NCBI RefSeq assembly: GCF_910593785.1
Contig: NZ_CAJVAP010000002.1
Coordinates: 1-64,000 of the forward strand
Source of the DNA: Leucobacter soli
Lineage (GTDB): Bacteria > Actinomycetota > Actinomycetes > Actinomycetales > Microbacteriaceae
Direction: 5' to 3'
Length of the DNA: 64,000 bases
Position numbers and translations under genes: made by a program. Below the pieces are notes generated by a model, which searched no databases, had not been told where the DNA came from, and saw only the letters and a program-made list of their open reading frames with translations. Below are positions 35,446-45,707 of this stretch, one piece after another; positions within the stretch are counted from its first letter, which is position 1, and each line of letters begins with the position of its first letter.

Positions 35446-37122
35446 TTGACCACCCCACACTTCGCACCACCCGAACTCGAACCGGGAACGCTGCGGGTCA
35501 CCCCGCTCGGCGGCCTCGGCGAGGTCGGCCGCAACATGACGGTCTACGAGATCGGCGGGAAGCTGCTGGTCGTGGACTGCGGCGTGCTCTTCCCCGAGGA
35601 GACGCATCCGGGCGTGGACCTGATCCTGCCCGACATCTCGAAGATCGAGGAACGCCTCGGCGACATCGTCGCCGTCGTGCTCACGCACGGGCACGAGGAT
35701 CACATCGGCGGCGTGCCCTACCTGCTGAAGCGGCGCGAGGACATCCCGCTCGTCGGCTCGAAGCTCACGCTCGCGTTCGTCGCGGCGAAGCTGAAGGAGC
35801 ATCGCATCCGGCCGGTGCTCCGCGAGGTCGCCGAGGGCGATCGCCTGGACTACGGGCCGTTCGACCTCGAGTTCATCGCGGTGAACCACTCGATCCCCGA
35901 CGCGCTCGCGGTCGCGATCCGCACCGAGGCCGGTCTCGTCATCGGCACCGGCGACTTCAAGATGGATCAGCTGCCGCTCGACAAGCGGATCACCGACCTG
36001 CGCGCCTTCGCCCGGCTGGGCGAGGAGGGCGTCGACCTCTTCATGACGGACTCGACGAATGCCGACGTGCCGGGCTTCACCCCGCTCGAGAAGGACATCG
36101 GGCCCGTGCTCGAGCGGGTCATCGCGGGTTCGACCGGCAAGGTCGTCGTGGCGAGCTTCTCGAGCCACGTGCACCGCGTGCAGCAGGTGCTCGACGCCGC
36201 GCAGGCGAACGGCCGGCGCGTCGTGCTGCTCGGTCGCTCCATGGTGCGGAACATGAAGATCGCCTCCGATCTCGGCTACCTCGAGGTTCCGGAGGGCGTG
36301 CTCGTCGACCTGAAGAAGAGCGGCGACATCCCGGATCACCGCATCGTCTACATGTCGACCGGCTCTCAGGGCGAGCCCATGGCCGTGCTCAGCCGGATGG
36401 CGAACCGCGAGCACCAGGTCGAGATCGGCGAGGGCGACACCGTGATCCTCGCCTCGAGCCTCATCCCGGGCAACGAGAACTCGGTCTACCGCGTCATCAA
36501 CGGGCTCATGAAGCTCGGCGCGAACGTGGTCCACAAGGGGAACGCGAAGGTGCACGTCTCGGGGCACGCCGCCGCCGGCGAGCTGCTCTACTGCTACAAC
36601 ATCGTGCGCCCGAAGAACGTGATGCCGATCCACGGCGAGTACCGCCACCTGGTCGCGAACGCGGGGCTCGCCATCGAGACCGGCGTCCCGCAGAACCGCA
36701 CGATCATCGGAGAGAACGGCACCGTGGTCGATCTGAAGGACGGCGTCGCGCGCCAGGTCGGTCAGCTCGACATCGACTTCATCTACGTCGACGGATCCAG
36801 CGTCGGCAAGGTGACCGACGACGACCTGCGCGATCGTCGCGTGCTCGCGGAGGAGGGATTCATCTCGGTGATCACGGTCGTCGAGACGAGTCTCGGCCAG
36901 ATCGTGTCGGGTCCGGAGATCCACGCCAAGGGCGTCGCCGAGGCCGACCACGTCTTCGACAAGATCAAGCCGCAGATCGCCGACGCGCTCGAGCAGGCGA
37001 TGCGGGAGGGCGTGGTCGACCATCATCAGCTGCAGCAGATCGTGCGCCGCACGATCGGCCGCTGGGTCGGTACGAAGCTGCGCCGAAAGGCGATGATCGT
37101 CCCGGTCGTGGTGGTGGTCTGA
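35446..37122 (+). CDS. rnj: Ribonuclease J
   Basis: A 558-residue metallo-beta-lactamase-fold ribonuclease with endo- and 5'-to-3' exonuclease activity in RNA maturation and decay. The zinc motif LTHGHEDHIGGVPYLL lies at residues about 77-92, with further ligands in GTGDFKMD and VSGHAAAGEL. The beta-CASP part (STNADVPGFTPLEKDIG, then SSHVHRVQQ) and the C-terminal domain are complete. The start is TTG at 35446, with AGAAGAGAG about 5 nt upstream, which gives the length typical of relatives. The next gene starts 2 bp after the stop. Confidence 0.96.
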   Translation: MTTPHFAPPELEPGTLRVTPLGGLGEVGRNMTVYEIGGKLLVVDCGVLFPEETHPGVDLILPDISKIEERLGDIVAVVLTHGHEDHIGGVPYLLKRREDIPLVGSKLTLAFVAAKLKEHRIRPVLREVAEGDRLDYGPFDLEFIAVNHSIPDALAVAIRTEAGLVIGTGDFKMDQLPLDKRITDLRAFARLGEEGVDLFMTDSTNADVPGFTPLEKDIGPVLERVIAGSTGKVVVASFSSHVHRVQQVLDAAQANGRRVVLLGRSMVRNMKIASDLGYLEVPEGVLVDLKKSGDIPDHRIVYMSTGSQGEPMAVLSRMANREHQVEIGEGDTVILASSLIPGNENSVYRVINGLMKLGANVVHKGNAKVHVSGHAAAGELLYCYNIVRPKNVMPIHGEYRHLVANAGLAIETGVPQNRTIIGENGTVVDLKDGVARQVGQLDIDFIYVDGSSVGKVTDDDLRDRRVLAEEGFISVITVVETSLGQIVSGPEIHAKGVAEADHVFDKIKPQIADALEQAMREGVVDHHQLQQIVRRTIGRWVGTKLRRKAMIVPVVVVV

Positions 37123-37124
37123 GC

Positions 37125-38258
37125 GTGGCGGGTCCTGACCCGACGCCGCTGCGCTTCGCCGATGCCGGCGAGGTCGCGCGCTGGGACGAACTGGTCGAGG
37201 CCGCACCCGGCGGCGGCGAGATCTGGCAGAGCCGCGAGTACGCGGAGGTGAAGCGCCATCAGCGCTACCGGCCCCGCTACGTCGTCGGCGACGGGTTCCC
37301 CGCGACGCTGGTGCTCGAGAAGCGGATCCCGCTGCTCGGCAGGTTCTGGTACTCGCCCGCGGGGCCGGACGTCTCGACGGACGCCGACGGCTCGCCCATG
37401 CCGGCAGAGGAATACGTCGCCCGTGGGCGTCGTCTCGCCGCGTTCGCGCGGTCGCAGGGCGTCTTCCTGCTGAAGGTCGAGCCGCGGATCCTCCGCAGCG
37501 ACGACGCCTTCGCCGTGCTCGCGCGGGCGGGCTACTCGCGGGCTCCGCATGTGCTGCCGAACGAGTCCACCATCGTCCTCGACATCTCCGGCGACGAGGA
37601 GGACATCCTGCGCGGCTTCTCGAGCAGCACCCGCACGAAGATCCGCAAGGCCGACAAGGAGGGCTTCGACGTGCGCCGCGTCGAGGCGAGCGACGAGAAC
37701 TGCCGACTCATGTACGAACTGCTCTCCGGCACCGCCGAGGACAAGTTCGAGCTGCGTCCCTACGACTACTTCCGGGAGTTCTGGCAGGGCTTCCAGCGCG
37801 CCGGTCGCGGGCAGCTCGTGCTCGGATACGACATGGGCGCAGGCGACGGTGCCGGTGCCGGCGCCGCGCGCGCAGGGGAGGGCGGGACGCTGGTCGCAGG
37901 CATGTTCGCGACGGCGCTCGGGAGGACGAGCGGCTACAAGGACGGCGCCTCGGCCAAGAGCCGGCTGCCGACCGGCGCGATGTACCGGATGCAGCTCGAG
38001 CTGATCCGCTGGGGGAAGGAGCAGGGCGCGACCCGGCACGATCTCATCGGGACGCCGCCGAGCGACCGGCTCGACGACCCCGCGCACCGCCTCCACGGAG
38101 TGGGCCAGTACAAGCTGCGGCTGTCGAAGGACGTGACGGACTACGTCGGGGCGCTGGATCTGCCGCTGCGCCCCTTCGCCGTGCGCCTGTGGGACGCCGT
38201 GTTCGAGCGCCTCGCCCGGCGGTGGACGCTGACGACGCGAGGGGACGTGTTCTATTGA
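37125..38258 (+). CDS. FemAB-like aminoacyltransferase (peptidoglycan bridge or tRNA-dependent transferase)
   Basis: A 377-residue protein of the FemABX family, which moves amino acids from tRNA to peptidoglycan precursors. It consists of two GNAT-like halves: the first holds WQSREYAEVKRHQRYRPRYV and TIVLDISGDEED, followed by STRTKIRKADKEGF, the strong Fem pattern; the second holds GASAKSRLPTGAMYRMQLEL and YDLIG-like HDLIGTPPSD. A short Gly/Ala-rich insert (about 235-262) is unusual. The GTG lies 2 bp after the RNase J stop. Together with the MurJ-like flippase encoded next, it suggests a small envelope-assembly unit. Confidence 0.85.
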   Translation: MAGPDPTPLRFADAGEVARWDELVEAAPGGGEIWQSREYAEVKRHQRYRPRYVVGDGFPATLVLEKRIPLLGRFWYSPAGPDVSTDADGSPMPAEEYVARGRRLAAFARSQGVFLLKVEPRILRSDDAFAVLARAGYSRAPHVLPNESTIVLDISGDEEDILRGFSSSTRTKIRKADKEGFDVRRVEASDENCRLMYELLSGTAEDKFELRPYDYFREFWQGFQRAGRGQLVLGYDMGAGDGAGAGAARAGEGGTLVAGMFATALGRTSGYKDGASAKSRLPTGAMYRMQLELIRWGKEQGATRHDLIGTPPSDRLDDPAHRLHGVGQYKLRLSKDVTDYVGALDLPLRPFAVRLWDAVFERLARRWTLTTRGDVFY

Positions 38259-38277
38259 GCCAGGCGGTGCGCCCCTG

Positions 38278-39870
38278 ATGGCCGCCGGGCTGGTACGCGC
38301 CAGCGCCGTCATGGCCTCGGGCACCATGGTGTCGCGGATCCTCGGGTTCGTGAAGGCGATGCTGCTGGTCTACGCGATCGGGCAGCTCTCGCAGTCGGCC
38401 GACGCGTTCGCGAACGGCAACCAGCTGCCCAGCACGCTCTACATGGTGCTCGCGGGCGGCATGCTGAACGCCGTGCTCGTGCCGCAGATCGTCAAGGCCG
38501 CGCAGGGCAAGGACGGCGGCAGCGGCTACATCAACAAGGTGCTGACGCTCGTCTCGGTGGCGCTGCTGGCGATCACGACGCTCGCCATGCTCGCGGCTCC
38601 GGCCATCGTCTGGGTGCTCACGCTCTCGTGGGACGCGGATCAGCGCGCGCTCGCGGTCGCCTTCTCCTACTGGTGCATCCCGCAGGTCGTCTTCTACGGC
38701 TGGTACACGGTGCTCGGGGAGGTGCTGAACGCGAAGAAGGTGTTCGGTCCCTTCACCTGGGCGCCCGCGCTCGCGAACGTGATCGCGATCATCGGCACCG
38801 TCGTCTACATCGCCCTCTTCGGAGCGAGCAACGATCCGCCGATCGACGCTTGGACGCCGGCGTCGATCGCCGTGCTCGCCGGCAGCGCGACCCTCGGGGT
38901 CGCGGCGCAGGCGCTGATCCTGATCTGGCCGTGGCGCCGGGCCGGCCTGCGGTTCCGCCCGGACTTCACCTGGCGGGGAGTGGGGCTCGGGCAGACGGGA
39001 CGGATCGCCGGCTGGGGACTCGCCTCGATCCTCGTCCTGCAGCTCGGCGGGGTCGTCACGACCAACGTCATCAACTCCGCGTCGGGGCAGGGGCCCTCGC
39101 TGACCGCGATGACGAACGCCTGGCTGGTCTTCATGCTGCCGCACTCGGTGATCGCGGTCTCGCTGATGACGGCGCACTTCACCGAGCTCTCCGAGTTCGG
39201 GCAGAGCGGCCGGATGGACGCCTTCCGCACCGGCTTCTCCGATGCGGCGAAGCAGATCGCGATGCTCATGGTCTTCGCGGCGGCGGCCATGTTCATGGCC
39301 GCGCCCTTCGTGAGCCGCGTCCTGTGGCCGAGCGGCAGTCCGGAGGACGTCCAGACCTTCGCGTACCTGCTGCAGTTCTACTCGCTGGGTCTCGCTGCCT
39401 ACAGCGTGATGTTCGCGGTGCAGCGCGCCTTCTATGCGCTCTCGGACGCGCGGACCCCGTTCATCTTCATGGCGGCGCAGCTGGTCGCACTGATCGCCCT
39501 GACGGTCCCAGCCGCCTTCACCGTGCAGAAGGGACTGCTGGGGTTCGTCTACGCGGGCATCTGGTCGTTCACCACGATCCTGCAGGTGCTCCTCGCGCTC
39601 TGGCTGCTGCGGCGGAGGCTCGGGCGGATCGGCGGGGCCGATCTCCTCGTCAGCGTGATCCGATACCTCGTGGCCGTGGTTCCGGCGCTCGCCGTCGGCC
39701 TCTTCCTCGTCTACGTGTGCCGCAGCAGCGTGCCGGACTTCGGGCTGCTGCTCGCCGTCGTCTTCGCCCTGGTCTGCGCGGCCGCGATGGGCCTCGTCTA
39801 CTTCGCCGTGCTGCTCGCGGTCCGCGCGCCCGAGGCGCGCGCGCTTCTGGCTCGGCTGCGGCGGCGATAG
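38278..39870 (+). CDS. murJ: Lipid II flippase MurJ-like protein
   Basis: A 530-residue membrane protein with about 14 hydrophobic segments. The family opening is clear (VRASAVMASGTMVSRILGFV, residues 6-25), followed by QLPSTLYMVLAGGMLNAVLVP and QRAFYALSDARTP. MurJ turns lipid II from the inner to the outer leaflet of the membrane for peptidoglycan assembly. No ribosome site is evident before the ATG at 38278, and the gap after the FemAB-like gene is only 19 bp, so coupling is likely. Actinobacterial murJ usually lies elsewhere, near the replication origin, so this may be an extra or relocated copy. Confidence 0.9.
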   Translation: MAAGLVRASAVMASGTMVSRILGFVKAMLLVYAIGQLSQSADAFANGNQLPSTLYMVLAGGMLNAVLVPQIVKAAQGKDGGSGYINKVLTLVSVALLAITTLAMLAAPAIVWVLTLSWDADQRALAVAFSYWCIPQVVFYGWYTVLGEVLNAKKVFGPFTWAPALANVIAIIGTVVYIALFGASNDPPIDAWTPASIAVLAGSATLGVAAQALILIWPWRRAGLRFRPDFTWRGVGLGQTGRIAGWGLASILVLQLGGVVTTNVINSASGQGPSLTAMTNAWLVFMLPHSVIAVSLMTAHFTELSEFGQSGRMDAFRTGFSDAAKQIAMLMVFAAAAMFMAAPFVSRVLWPSGSPEDVQTFAYLLQFYSLGLAAYSVMFAVQRAFYALSDARTPFIFMAAQLVALIALTVPAAFTVQKGLLGFVYAGIWSFTTILQVLLALWLLRRRLGRIGGADLLVSVIRYLVAVVPALAVGLFLVYVCRSSVPDFGLLLAVVFALVCAAAMGLVYFAVLLAVRAPEARALLARLRRR

Positions 39871-39981
39871 GGGCCGCTCCGCACGCCCGGTGGACCATGC
39901 CCGTGGCGGTCCTGCGGGTACCGTCCGAGGGTGAAATCCCACGCGCCGAGCGGGATCCCCGCGAATGTCGGCGGTCGAAGG

Positions 39982-39987
39982 TACCGT
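39982..39987 (+). promoter_or_regulatory. -10 hexamer TACCGT of ftsK
   Basis: TACCGT ends 6 nt before the ATG at 39994, the leaderless spacing, and decides this start over the in-frame ATG at 39931. Confidence 0.5.
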
Positions 39988-39993
39988 GTTCGC

Positions 39994-42888
39994 ATGGCCG
40001 GCAAGACATCCTCACGCTCGAAGACGCAGAGCACCGGGCGCTCCCGCTCGGGCTCGCGCACCTCGGCGACCAAGGTCCTCGAGCCCGAGCCGCAGGGCGG
40101 CGGGTTCGGTCGTGCCTGGATGGGCCTCGCGCACGCCGTCGGCGGTGCCGCCCGAGCGTTCCGGCCCGAGCCGATCGCGAGCGAGGATCGGCGCGACGGC
40201 ATCCCGCTCCTGCTCGTGCTGCTCGCGGTGGTCGGCGCGATCACCGAGTGGTTCCTGATCGGGAACCCGGTGGCCGTGCAGATCAGCGCGTGGACTTTCG
40301 GCGGGCTCTTCGGGCGGGTCGCCTTCGGGCTGCCGATCCTGATGGTCGCATTCGCCTTCTGGCTCTTCAACAACCCGTCCGGTGTGCACGACAACCGACG
40401 CATCGCCATCGGCCTCGGCCTCGCGATGCTCAGCGCCTCGGGGCTCTCCCACGTCCTCGGGAGCCGGCCGCAGCCGAGCGAGGGGATGGTCGCGCTCTCG
40501 CAGTCGGGCGGCCTGTTCGGCTGGATGGTCGGTGCGCCGGCGGCGATGCTGACCGCGTGGTTCGCCGTGCCCGTCTTCATCCTCCTCCTGGCGCTCTCAG
40601 TCCTGATCGTCACCAAGACCCCGCCCGGCAGCATTCCCTCCCGGTTGCGCGAGGCCTACGGCTATCTCTTCGGCGCGACGATGCCGGAAGCCGCACCGGA
40701 GGCCGAAGCGCCCGGGGCCGGGCGACGGGGCAAGCGGGGGCAGACCCCGCTCTTCGACGTCGACGATCTACCCGATGACGGGGGAGCAGCCGATACGGGA
40801 AGCCTGCCATGGTGGCGCCGCACCTCCTCGGGGCGTGAGGAGGACCCGGAGTACGGCTCGAGCGGTGCCGCTGATGGCGCGCCGAACGCGATCGACGCGA
40901 TCGACGAGCTCTTCGGCGGCGAGGATCAGCCCGGCCGCGACCGCGCCTTCGATTCCGCGCTCGAGTCGGGCGCGATCTCCGATGCACAGGAGACGGATGT
41001 GCTCGACGGTGCCCTCGGCAGTGCCGGTGCCTTCGGCAGTGCGCACGGGGCGGAGCCTGATGCCGAGGTCGCCCAGCTCCACGACGAGGCCGCGTCGACC
41101 AGCACGTTCGAGGTGGCGCCGGCTCACGACGAATCGTTGCGGCCCTATGTCCTGCCGGATCAGGCCTCGCTTTCGGCGGGGGAGCCCAGTCGCGCCCGCA
41201 CCCAGGCGAACGACGACATCATGGCCGCCATCGCCGAGGTGCTCCAGCAGTTCAAGGTCGACGCGCAGGTGACGGGCTTCTCCCGCGGCCCGACGGTGAC
41301 GCAGTACGAGGTCGAGCTCGGCCCCGGTGTGAAGGTCGAGCGCGTCACTGCGCTCTCGAAGAATCTCGCCTACGCCGTGGCCTCGAACGAGATCCGGATC
41401 CTCTCGCCGATCCCGGGCAAGAGCGCGATCGGCATCGAGATCCCGAACAAGGATCGAGAGAACGTCGCGCTCGGCGACGTGCTGCGCTCGTCGAAGGCGC
41501 TCGGCAACCGCCACCCGATGATCGTCGGCATCGGCAAGGACGTGCGCGGCGGCTTCGTCGTCGCGAACCTCGCGAAGATGCCGCACCTGCTCGTCGCGGG
41601 CGCCACAGGATCCGGCAAGTCGAGCTTCATCAACTCGATGATCACGAGCGTGCTGATGCGGGCGACGCCCGCAGAGGTGCGCATGGTGCTCGTCGATCCC
41701 AAGCGCGTCGAGCTCACGATCTACCAGGGCGTCCCGCACCTCATCACCCCCATCATCACGAACCCGAAGAAGGCGGCCGAGGCGCTGCAGTGGGTCGTGA
41801 AAGAGATGGACATGCGCTACGACGACCTGGAGAGCTTCGGCTTCCGCCATGTGGACGACTTCAACGAGGCGGTGCGCAGCGGGTCGATCGTGCTCCCCGA
41901 GGGCAGCGAGCGCGTGCTCAAGCCCTACCCCTACCTACTGGTGGTGGTCGACGAGCTCGCCGACCTGATGCTCGTCGCCCCGCGCGACGTCGAGGATTCG
42001 ATCCAACGCATCACCCAGCTGGCGCGCGCCGCCGGCATCCATCTGGTGCTCGCCACGCAGCGGCCCTCCGTGAACGTCGTCACCGGCATCATCAAGGCGA
42101 ACGTTCCGAGCCGCTACGCCTTCGCGGTCTCCTCGGGTACGGACTCCCGCGTCATCCTCGACGAGGTCGGCGCCGAGCGCCTGATCGGCCAGGGCGATGG
42201 CCTGCTGCTGCTGAACGGCGAATCCACGCCGACCCGCGTGCAGGGCGCCTGGGTCAAAGAGGCGGAGATTCAGCGCGTCGTCGAGCACGTCAAGGCGCAG
42301 GCGCGGCCCGAGTACCGTGCAGATGTGGCGCAGGTCGCCGAGAAGAAGGAGATCGACGAGGAGATCGGCGACGATCTCGACGTCCTGCTCCAGGCGATCG
42401 AGCTCGTGGTCACCTCCCAGTTCGGGTCGACGTCCATGCTGCAGCGGAAGCTGCGAGTCGGATTCGCGAAGGCCGGACGGCTCATGGACCTTATGGAATC
42501 GCGTGACATCGTCGGCCCCTCCGAGGGATCGAAGGCGCGTGACGTGCTCGTCTCGCCGGAGCAGCTGCCGGAGGTGCTCGCCTCCATCACCGGCCGCGGC
42601 GCCTCGGCGGCGCCGTTCCCGGCGGCGCCCGCGTCCGCTCCACCGCCGTCGACCGCCCCGCCGGTTCAGACTTCCACCGAGCCCGAGACGAGCGTCCTCG
42701 AGCCGTTGCCGGACGAACTCGGCCGCCCGCAGGCGGAGGACGGCTTCGCCGAACTCGGCCTCGGGGGAGGCAGTGGGGCGGATGCCGACCCACGCTACGA
42801 CGACCCCATCGCCCGCTACCAGGCCGACCTCGAATCGGTCGATGGGGACGGGGACGAAGACGCCTGGCAGCTCACCGGGCGGGACTGA
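39994..42888 (+). CDS. ftsK: DNA translocase FtsK
   Basis: A 964-residue motor at the division septum that pumps DNA and helps clear and resolve chromosome ends. A basic start is followed by four membrane segments (about 65-205), then a ~200-residue acidic, low-complexity linker. The motor domain has Walker [11 protein letters not shown] (about residue 537), Walker [15 protein letters not shown], and the RecA-fold blocks [20 protein letters not shown]. The C-terminal gamma winged helix ([20 protein letters not shown]) reads DNA polarity sequences. A Pro/Ala/Glu-rich tail of ~90 residues follows. The next genes in order match other actinobacteria. Confidence 0.97.
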   Translation: MAGKTSSRSKTQSTGRSRSGSRTSATKVLEPEPQGGGFGRAWMGLAHAVGGAARAFRPEPIASEDRRDGIPLLLVLLAVVGAITEWFLIGNPVAVQISAWTFGGLFGRVAFGLPILMVAFAFWLFNNPSGVHDNRRIAIGLGLAMLSASGLSHVLGSRPQPSEGMVALSQSGGLFGWMVGAPAAMLTAWFAVPVFILLLALSVLIVTKTPPGSIPSRLREAYGYLFGATMPEAAPEAEAPGAGRRGKRGQTPLFDVDDLPDDGGAADTGSLPWWRRTSSGREEDPEYGSSGAADGAPNAIDAIDELFGGEDQPGRDRAFDSALESGAISDAQETDVLDGALGSAGAFGSAHGAEPDAEVAQLHDEAASTSTFEVAPAHDESLRPYVLPDQASLSAGEPSRARTQANDDIMAAIAEVLQQFKVDAQVTGFSRGPTVTQYEVELGPGVKVERVTALSKNLAYAVASNEIRILSPIPGKSAIGIEIPNKDRENVALGDVLRSSKALGNRHPMIVGIGKDVRGGFVVANLAKMPHLLVAGATGSGKSSFINSMITSVLMRATPAEVRMVLVDPKRVELTIYQGVPHLITPIITNPKKAAEALQWVVKEMDMRYDDLESFGFRHVDDFNEAVRSGSIVLPEGSERVLKPYPYLLVVVDELADLMLVAPRDVEDSIQRITQLARAAGIHLVLATQRPSVNVVTGIIKANVPSRYAFAVSSGTDSRVILDEVGAERLIGQGDGLLLLNGESTPTRVQGAWVKEAEIQRVVEHVKAQARPEYRADVAQVAEKKEIDEEIGDDLDVLLQAIELVVTSQFGSTSMLQRKLRVGFAKAGRLMDLMESRDIVGPSEGSKARDVLVSPEQLPEVLASITGRGASAAPFPAAPASAPPPSTAPPVQTSTEPETSVLEPLPDELGRPQAEDGFAELGLGGGSGADADPRYDDPIARYQADLESVDGDGDEDAWQLTGRD

Positions 42889-43070
42889 GCGGATCGCGCC
42901 GGGCGGAGCCGGACGGGACGGCGCCGCGCCGCAGGAGTGCATCGATGGTGCGCGCCGGATGCCGTCGAGATGCGATCGGAGTCCGCTGAAGTCGCGAGAA
43001 CCCCTTGGCGCCTGTTAGCGTCGCTGAGGGGGAATCCGGAGAACGCCTGTGCACATGGAGTGGATGACGA
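42889..43070 (+). other. Intergenic region with nothing recognised
   Basis: These 182 bp between ftsK and the next gene show no RNA gene, clear hairpin or conserved promoter that I can support. GGAG at 43058-43061 could serve the next gene's start. Confidence 0.4.
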
Positions 43071-44405
43071 ATGAATGAGAACGAGCAGCCGGAGACCCCC
43101 GAGGCTCCGAACGCCCCGGAGAGCGCCTCGAACGGCTCCCCCGAGAACCCCTCGGAGCCCGGCGGTTCGACCGAGGACTTCGCGGCGCAGGCGGCAGCCT
43201 GGAACGCCTCGCAGGCCGAGCCTCGGATCCAGGACCCTGCGCCCGCGGAACCGCTCCAGCCGCAGCAGCCGATCGATCCGCAGGCATTCGCGCAGACCGT
43301 AGCGCAGCCGGGCGGCCAGGCCGCCCCTCCGCAGACGGACCCCGCGTACCAGCAGCCGGTCGCTCCGATCGCGGCGCCGGCGCCGCAGGCGGAGCCGTAC
43401 GCGGGAGCGCCCGGTGGTTCCGGCCAGCCTCCGGCGAAGCGCGGCATGCCGGCTTGGGCATGGTGGGTGATCGGCGGTGGCGTGCTGCTCCTGGCGCTGA
43501 TCGTGACCGGCGCGGTGCTGCTCTTCTCCGCGATGTCGGGCGGCGGCGCGAAGGGCGCGGCCGACGGCTACGTCTCGGCGCTCGCCGAGGGCGACATCGA
43601 CCGCGCGAACGAGCTCGCGCGCGTGCTCGACGGCGATAAGCGACAGGCGGTGCTGCTCTCCGAGGCTTGGGCGGAGTCGAACCGGGCGACGGACTTCACG
43701 ATCGACAAGTTCCAGGCGCGGAACGACGCCGGGACCGCGCAGGTGAGCTACCTGCTCGACGGGTCGAAGCTCACGGACTACATCGAGCTCGCGCGGGACG
43801 GCGATGGCTGGTACGTCTCCCGCGGCCTCACCTATTCGCTGCCGAAGATCTACTTCTCCGACCTCGACGGGTATCGGATCCCCGGCTACGACGGCATCGT
43901 CGGCGGAGACTACGACCTCGAGGCCTACCCCGGCGTCTACGAGATGCTCACCGCGAGTGCGCTGTTCGAACTGGCGGAGCCGGTCAGCTTCGAGGTCGGC
44001 TCGGCCAGCATGTTCGTCTCGGTCGATCCGGAGTTCGTTCCGTCCGAGGCGTACTTCGCTTCGGTGAACGAGCAGGTGAAGGCGCATGTCGACGACTGCC
44101 TGGCGGCTGCGACCGATGCGGCGGACGTGTACGGGCTGAGTTCCTGCGGGCTGTCGGACTACTATCCGTCGAAGCTCTACAACGTCACGAGCTTCAGCGT
44201 CACGGTGGACGAGTACCCGACCGTCGCTCAGCGGAGCGGCGGCCTGAGCGGTCTGGAGATCGATGAGGCCGGCTCTGCCGCCATCACGGTGAAGGGCAAG
44301 GAGTTCTCGGGCAAGAGCGGGACCGAGAAGATCTCCGCGACGTTCAAGTACCTCTACTTCAGCACCACGGTGAAGGGCGACGAGGTCTCGGTGAACTTCT
44401 ACTGA
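43071..44405 (+). CDS. Single-pass membrane protein with a large outer domain, function unknown
   Basis: A 444-residue protein. The first ~125 residues are a Pro/Gln/Ala/Glu-rich cytoplasmic segment. One membrane helix follows (AWAWWVIGGGVLLLALIVTG, about 128-150), and then a ~290-residue outer domain. That domain starts with a GAADGYVSALAEGDIDRA pattern like the small lipoprotein-type NTF2/DUF4878-like region found in many actinobacterial secreted proteins, and holds two Cys (CLAAATDAAD and SSCGLS), probably paired. No enzyme motif is seen. It lies between ftsK and pgsA, a place usually without such a gene. Confidence 0.75.
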   Translation: MNENEQPETPEAPNAPESASNGSPENPSEPGGSTEDFAAQAAAWNASQAEPRIQDPAPAEPLQPQQPIDPQAFAQTVAQPGGQAAPPQTDPAYQQPVAPIAAPAPQAEPYAGAPGGSGQPPAKRGMPAWAWWVIGGGVLLLALIVTGAVLLFSAMSGGGAKGAADGYVSALAEGDIDRANELARVLDGDKRQAVLLSEAWAESNRATDFTIDKFQARNDAGTAQVSYLLDGSKLTDYIELARDGDGWYVSRGLTYSLPKIYFSDLDGYRIPGYDGIVGGDYDLEAYPGVYEMLTASALFELAEPVSFEVGSASMFVSVDPEFVPSEAYFASVNEQVKAHVDDCLAAATDAADVYGLSSCGLSDYYPSKLYNVTSFSVTVDEYPTVAQRSGGLSGLEIDEAGSAAITVKGKEFSGKSGTEKISATFKYLYFSTTVKGDEVSVNFY

Positions 44406-44434
44406 GCCGCCGAGCGGGAAGGGCTGCGAGCATC

Positions 44435-45058
44435 ATGACGGAGACGGATCGCGGGGGACTGCCCGCCAACTGGAACGCGCCGAACGTGATCACGGGGGTG
44501 CGGATCCTCGCGACTCCGCTCTTCGTCTGGATGCTGCTCGCGGACGACGGCCGGATGGGCTGGCTGCGCTGGGCCGCGGCCGCCTTCTTCGTGCTCGCCA
44601 TCGCGACGGACGCCTGGGACGGCTATCTCGCGCGCTCGCGCGGGCTGATCACGGACCTCGGCAAGCTGCTCGATCCGATCGCGGACAAGTTCCTCACCGG
44701 CGCGGCGCTCGTCGGCCTGTCGGTGCTCGGCGAGCTGCCCTGGTGGGTGACCGTGCTCGTCCTGGTACGCGAGATCGGCATCACGGTGCACCGGCTCTTC
44801 GAAGCGCGCACCGTCGTGCTCGCCGCGGCTTGGATGGGCAAGCTCAAGACCGTCGCGCAATCGGTGGCGATCGCGCTGGCGCTCTTCCCGTTCCCCGAGG
44901 TGCTCGGAGAGTGGGTGCACGCGGTGAACCTGGTCACCATGTCGATCGCCGTCGCTCTGACGCTCGTGAGCGGCGTCGACTACGTGGTCAACTTCCTCCG
45001 CGGATCCCATCGCGCGCGCGGCGGCGCCTCCCCGGCAGACGAGGCGGAACCCCGTTGA
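44435..45058 (+). CDS. pgsA: CDP-diacylglycerol--glycerol-3-phosphate 3-phosphatidyltransferase
   Basis: A 207-residue membrane enzyme that makes phosphatidylglycerol phosphate. The CDP-alcohol transferase motif is intact at about residues 56-80: DAWDGYLARSRGLI, then the G-x3-D-x3-D part in LGKLLDPIAD. About five membrane segments are present. It overlaps cinA by four bases and precedes clgR, the conserved actinobacterial order. Confidence 0.95.
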   Translation: MTETDRGGLPANWNAPNVITGVRILATPLFVWMLLADDGRMGWLRWAAAAFFVLAIATDAWDGYLARSRGLITDLGKLLDPIADKFLTGAALVGLSVLGELPWWVTVLVLVREIGITVHRLFEARTVVLAAAWMGKLKTVAQSVAIALALFPFPEVLGEWVHAVNLVTMSIAVALTLVSGVDYVVNFLRGSHRARGGASPADEAEPR

Positions 45059-45597
45059 GCGGCGACGATCCCGGGCTCGCCGCGCAGGTGATCCGTCTCG
45101 CCACGGATCGCCGGGCCCGGATCGCCGTCGCGGAGTCCCTGACCGGTGGCCTGCTCGCCGCCGAGCTGGTCTCGGTGCCGGGGGCCTCGATCGCGTTCTC
45201 CGGCGGCGTCGTCGCCTATGACACGGCGCTCAAGCGAACTCTGCTCGGGGTCGATGGGGGACTGCTGGCGGAGCGCGGCCCCGTCGACGCCGAGGTCGCC
45301 CGCCAGATGGCGCGCGGGGTTCGGCAGGCGTGCGCCGCGCCGCGCGCGGAGGCCGCCGGTTCGGACCCGGTCGAGCTGTCCGAGGCCGACTTCGGCGTCG
45401 CGACGACCGGTGTCGCGGGGCCCGATCCGGATCCGCAGACGGGCCAGCCGGCCGGTACCGTCTGGCTCGGCATCAGCTCCTCCCGCGGATCGCGCGCGGT
45501 GGAGCTGCACCTCGGCGGGACGCGTGCGCAGATCCGGGCTTCGTCGGTCGAGGCCGCACTGACGGCACTCCTGGACGAGCTCACCCTGCAAACTTGA
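45055..45597 (+). CDS. cinA: CinA C-terminal domain protein (nicotinamide-nucleotide amidase)
   Basis: A 180-residue single-domain protein matching the C-terminal CinA domain, which deamidates nicotinamide mononucleotide to recycle the NAD pathway. The motif VAESLTGGLLAAELVSVPGA is at residues about 24-43, then FGVATTGVAGPDPDPQTGQP. The N-terminal COG1058 domain of full-length CinA is missing, as in many bacteria. The start TTG overlaps the pgsA stop (TTGA), with GAGGCGG about 8 nt upstream. Confidence 0.9.
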   Translation: MSGDDPGLAAQVIRLATDRRARIAVAESLTGGLLAAELVSVPGASIAFSGGVVAYDTALKRTLLGVDGGLLAERGPVDAEVARQMARGVRQACAAPRAEAAGSDPVELSEADFGVATTGVAGPDPDPQTGQPAGTVWLGISSSRGSRAVELHLGGTRAQIRASSVEAALTALLDELTLQT

Positions 45598-45707
45598 GCG
45601 CACTCGGCTCATATTCAGGAAACGTGCAGGAATAATGGGGGAGTAGCGGCGGTTACTCTCAGTGACACCCAGCAGACTGGGGGTATTCCCGCCTGAATCG
45701 CAGCGGG

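Noticed and set aside
39931-39993. Upstream in-frame start for ftsK at 39931
   Set aside because: The 21 extra codons contain the TACCGT promoter box placed 6 nt before the ATG at 39994, and the added residues do not look like FtsK.
43015-43461. Minus-strand frames over the N-terminal part of the single-pass membrane protein gene
   Set aside because: They mirror a Pro/Gln/Ala-rich coding stretch and have no start signal or motif.
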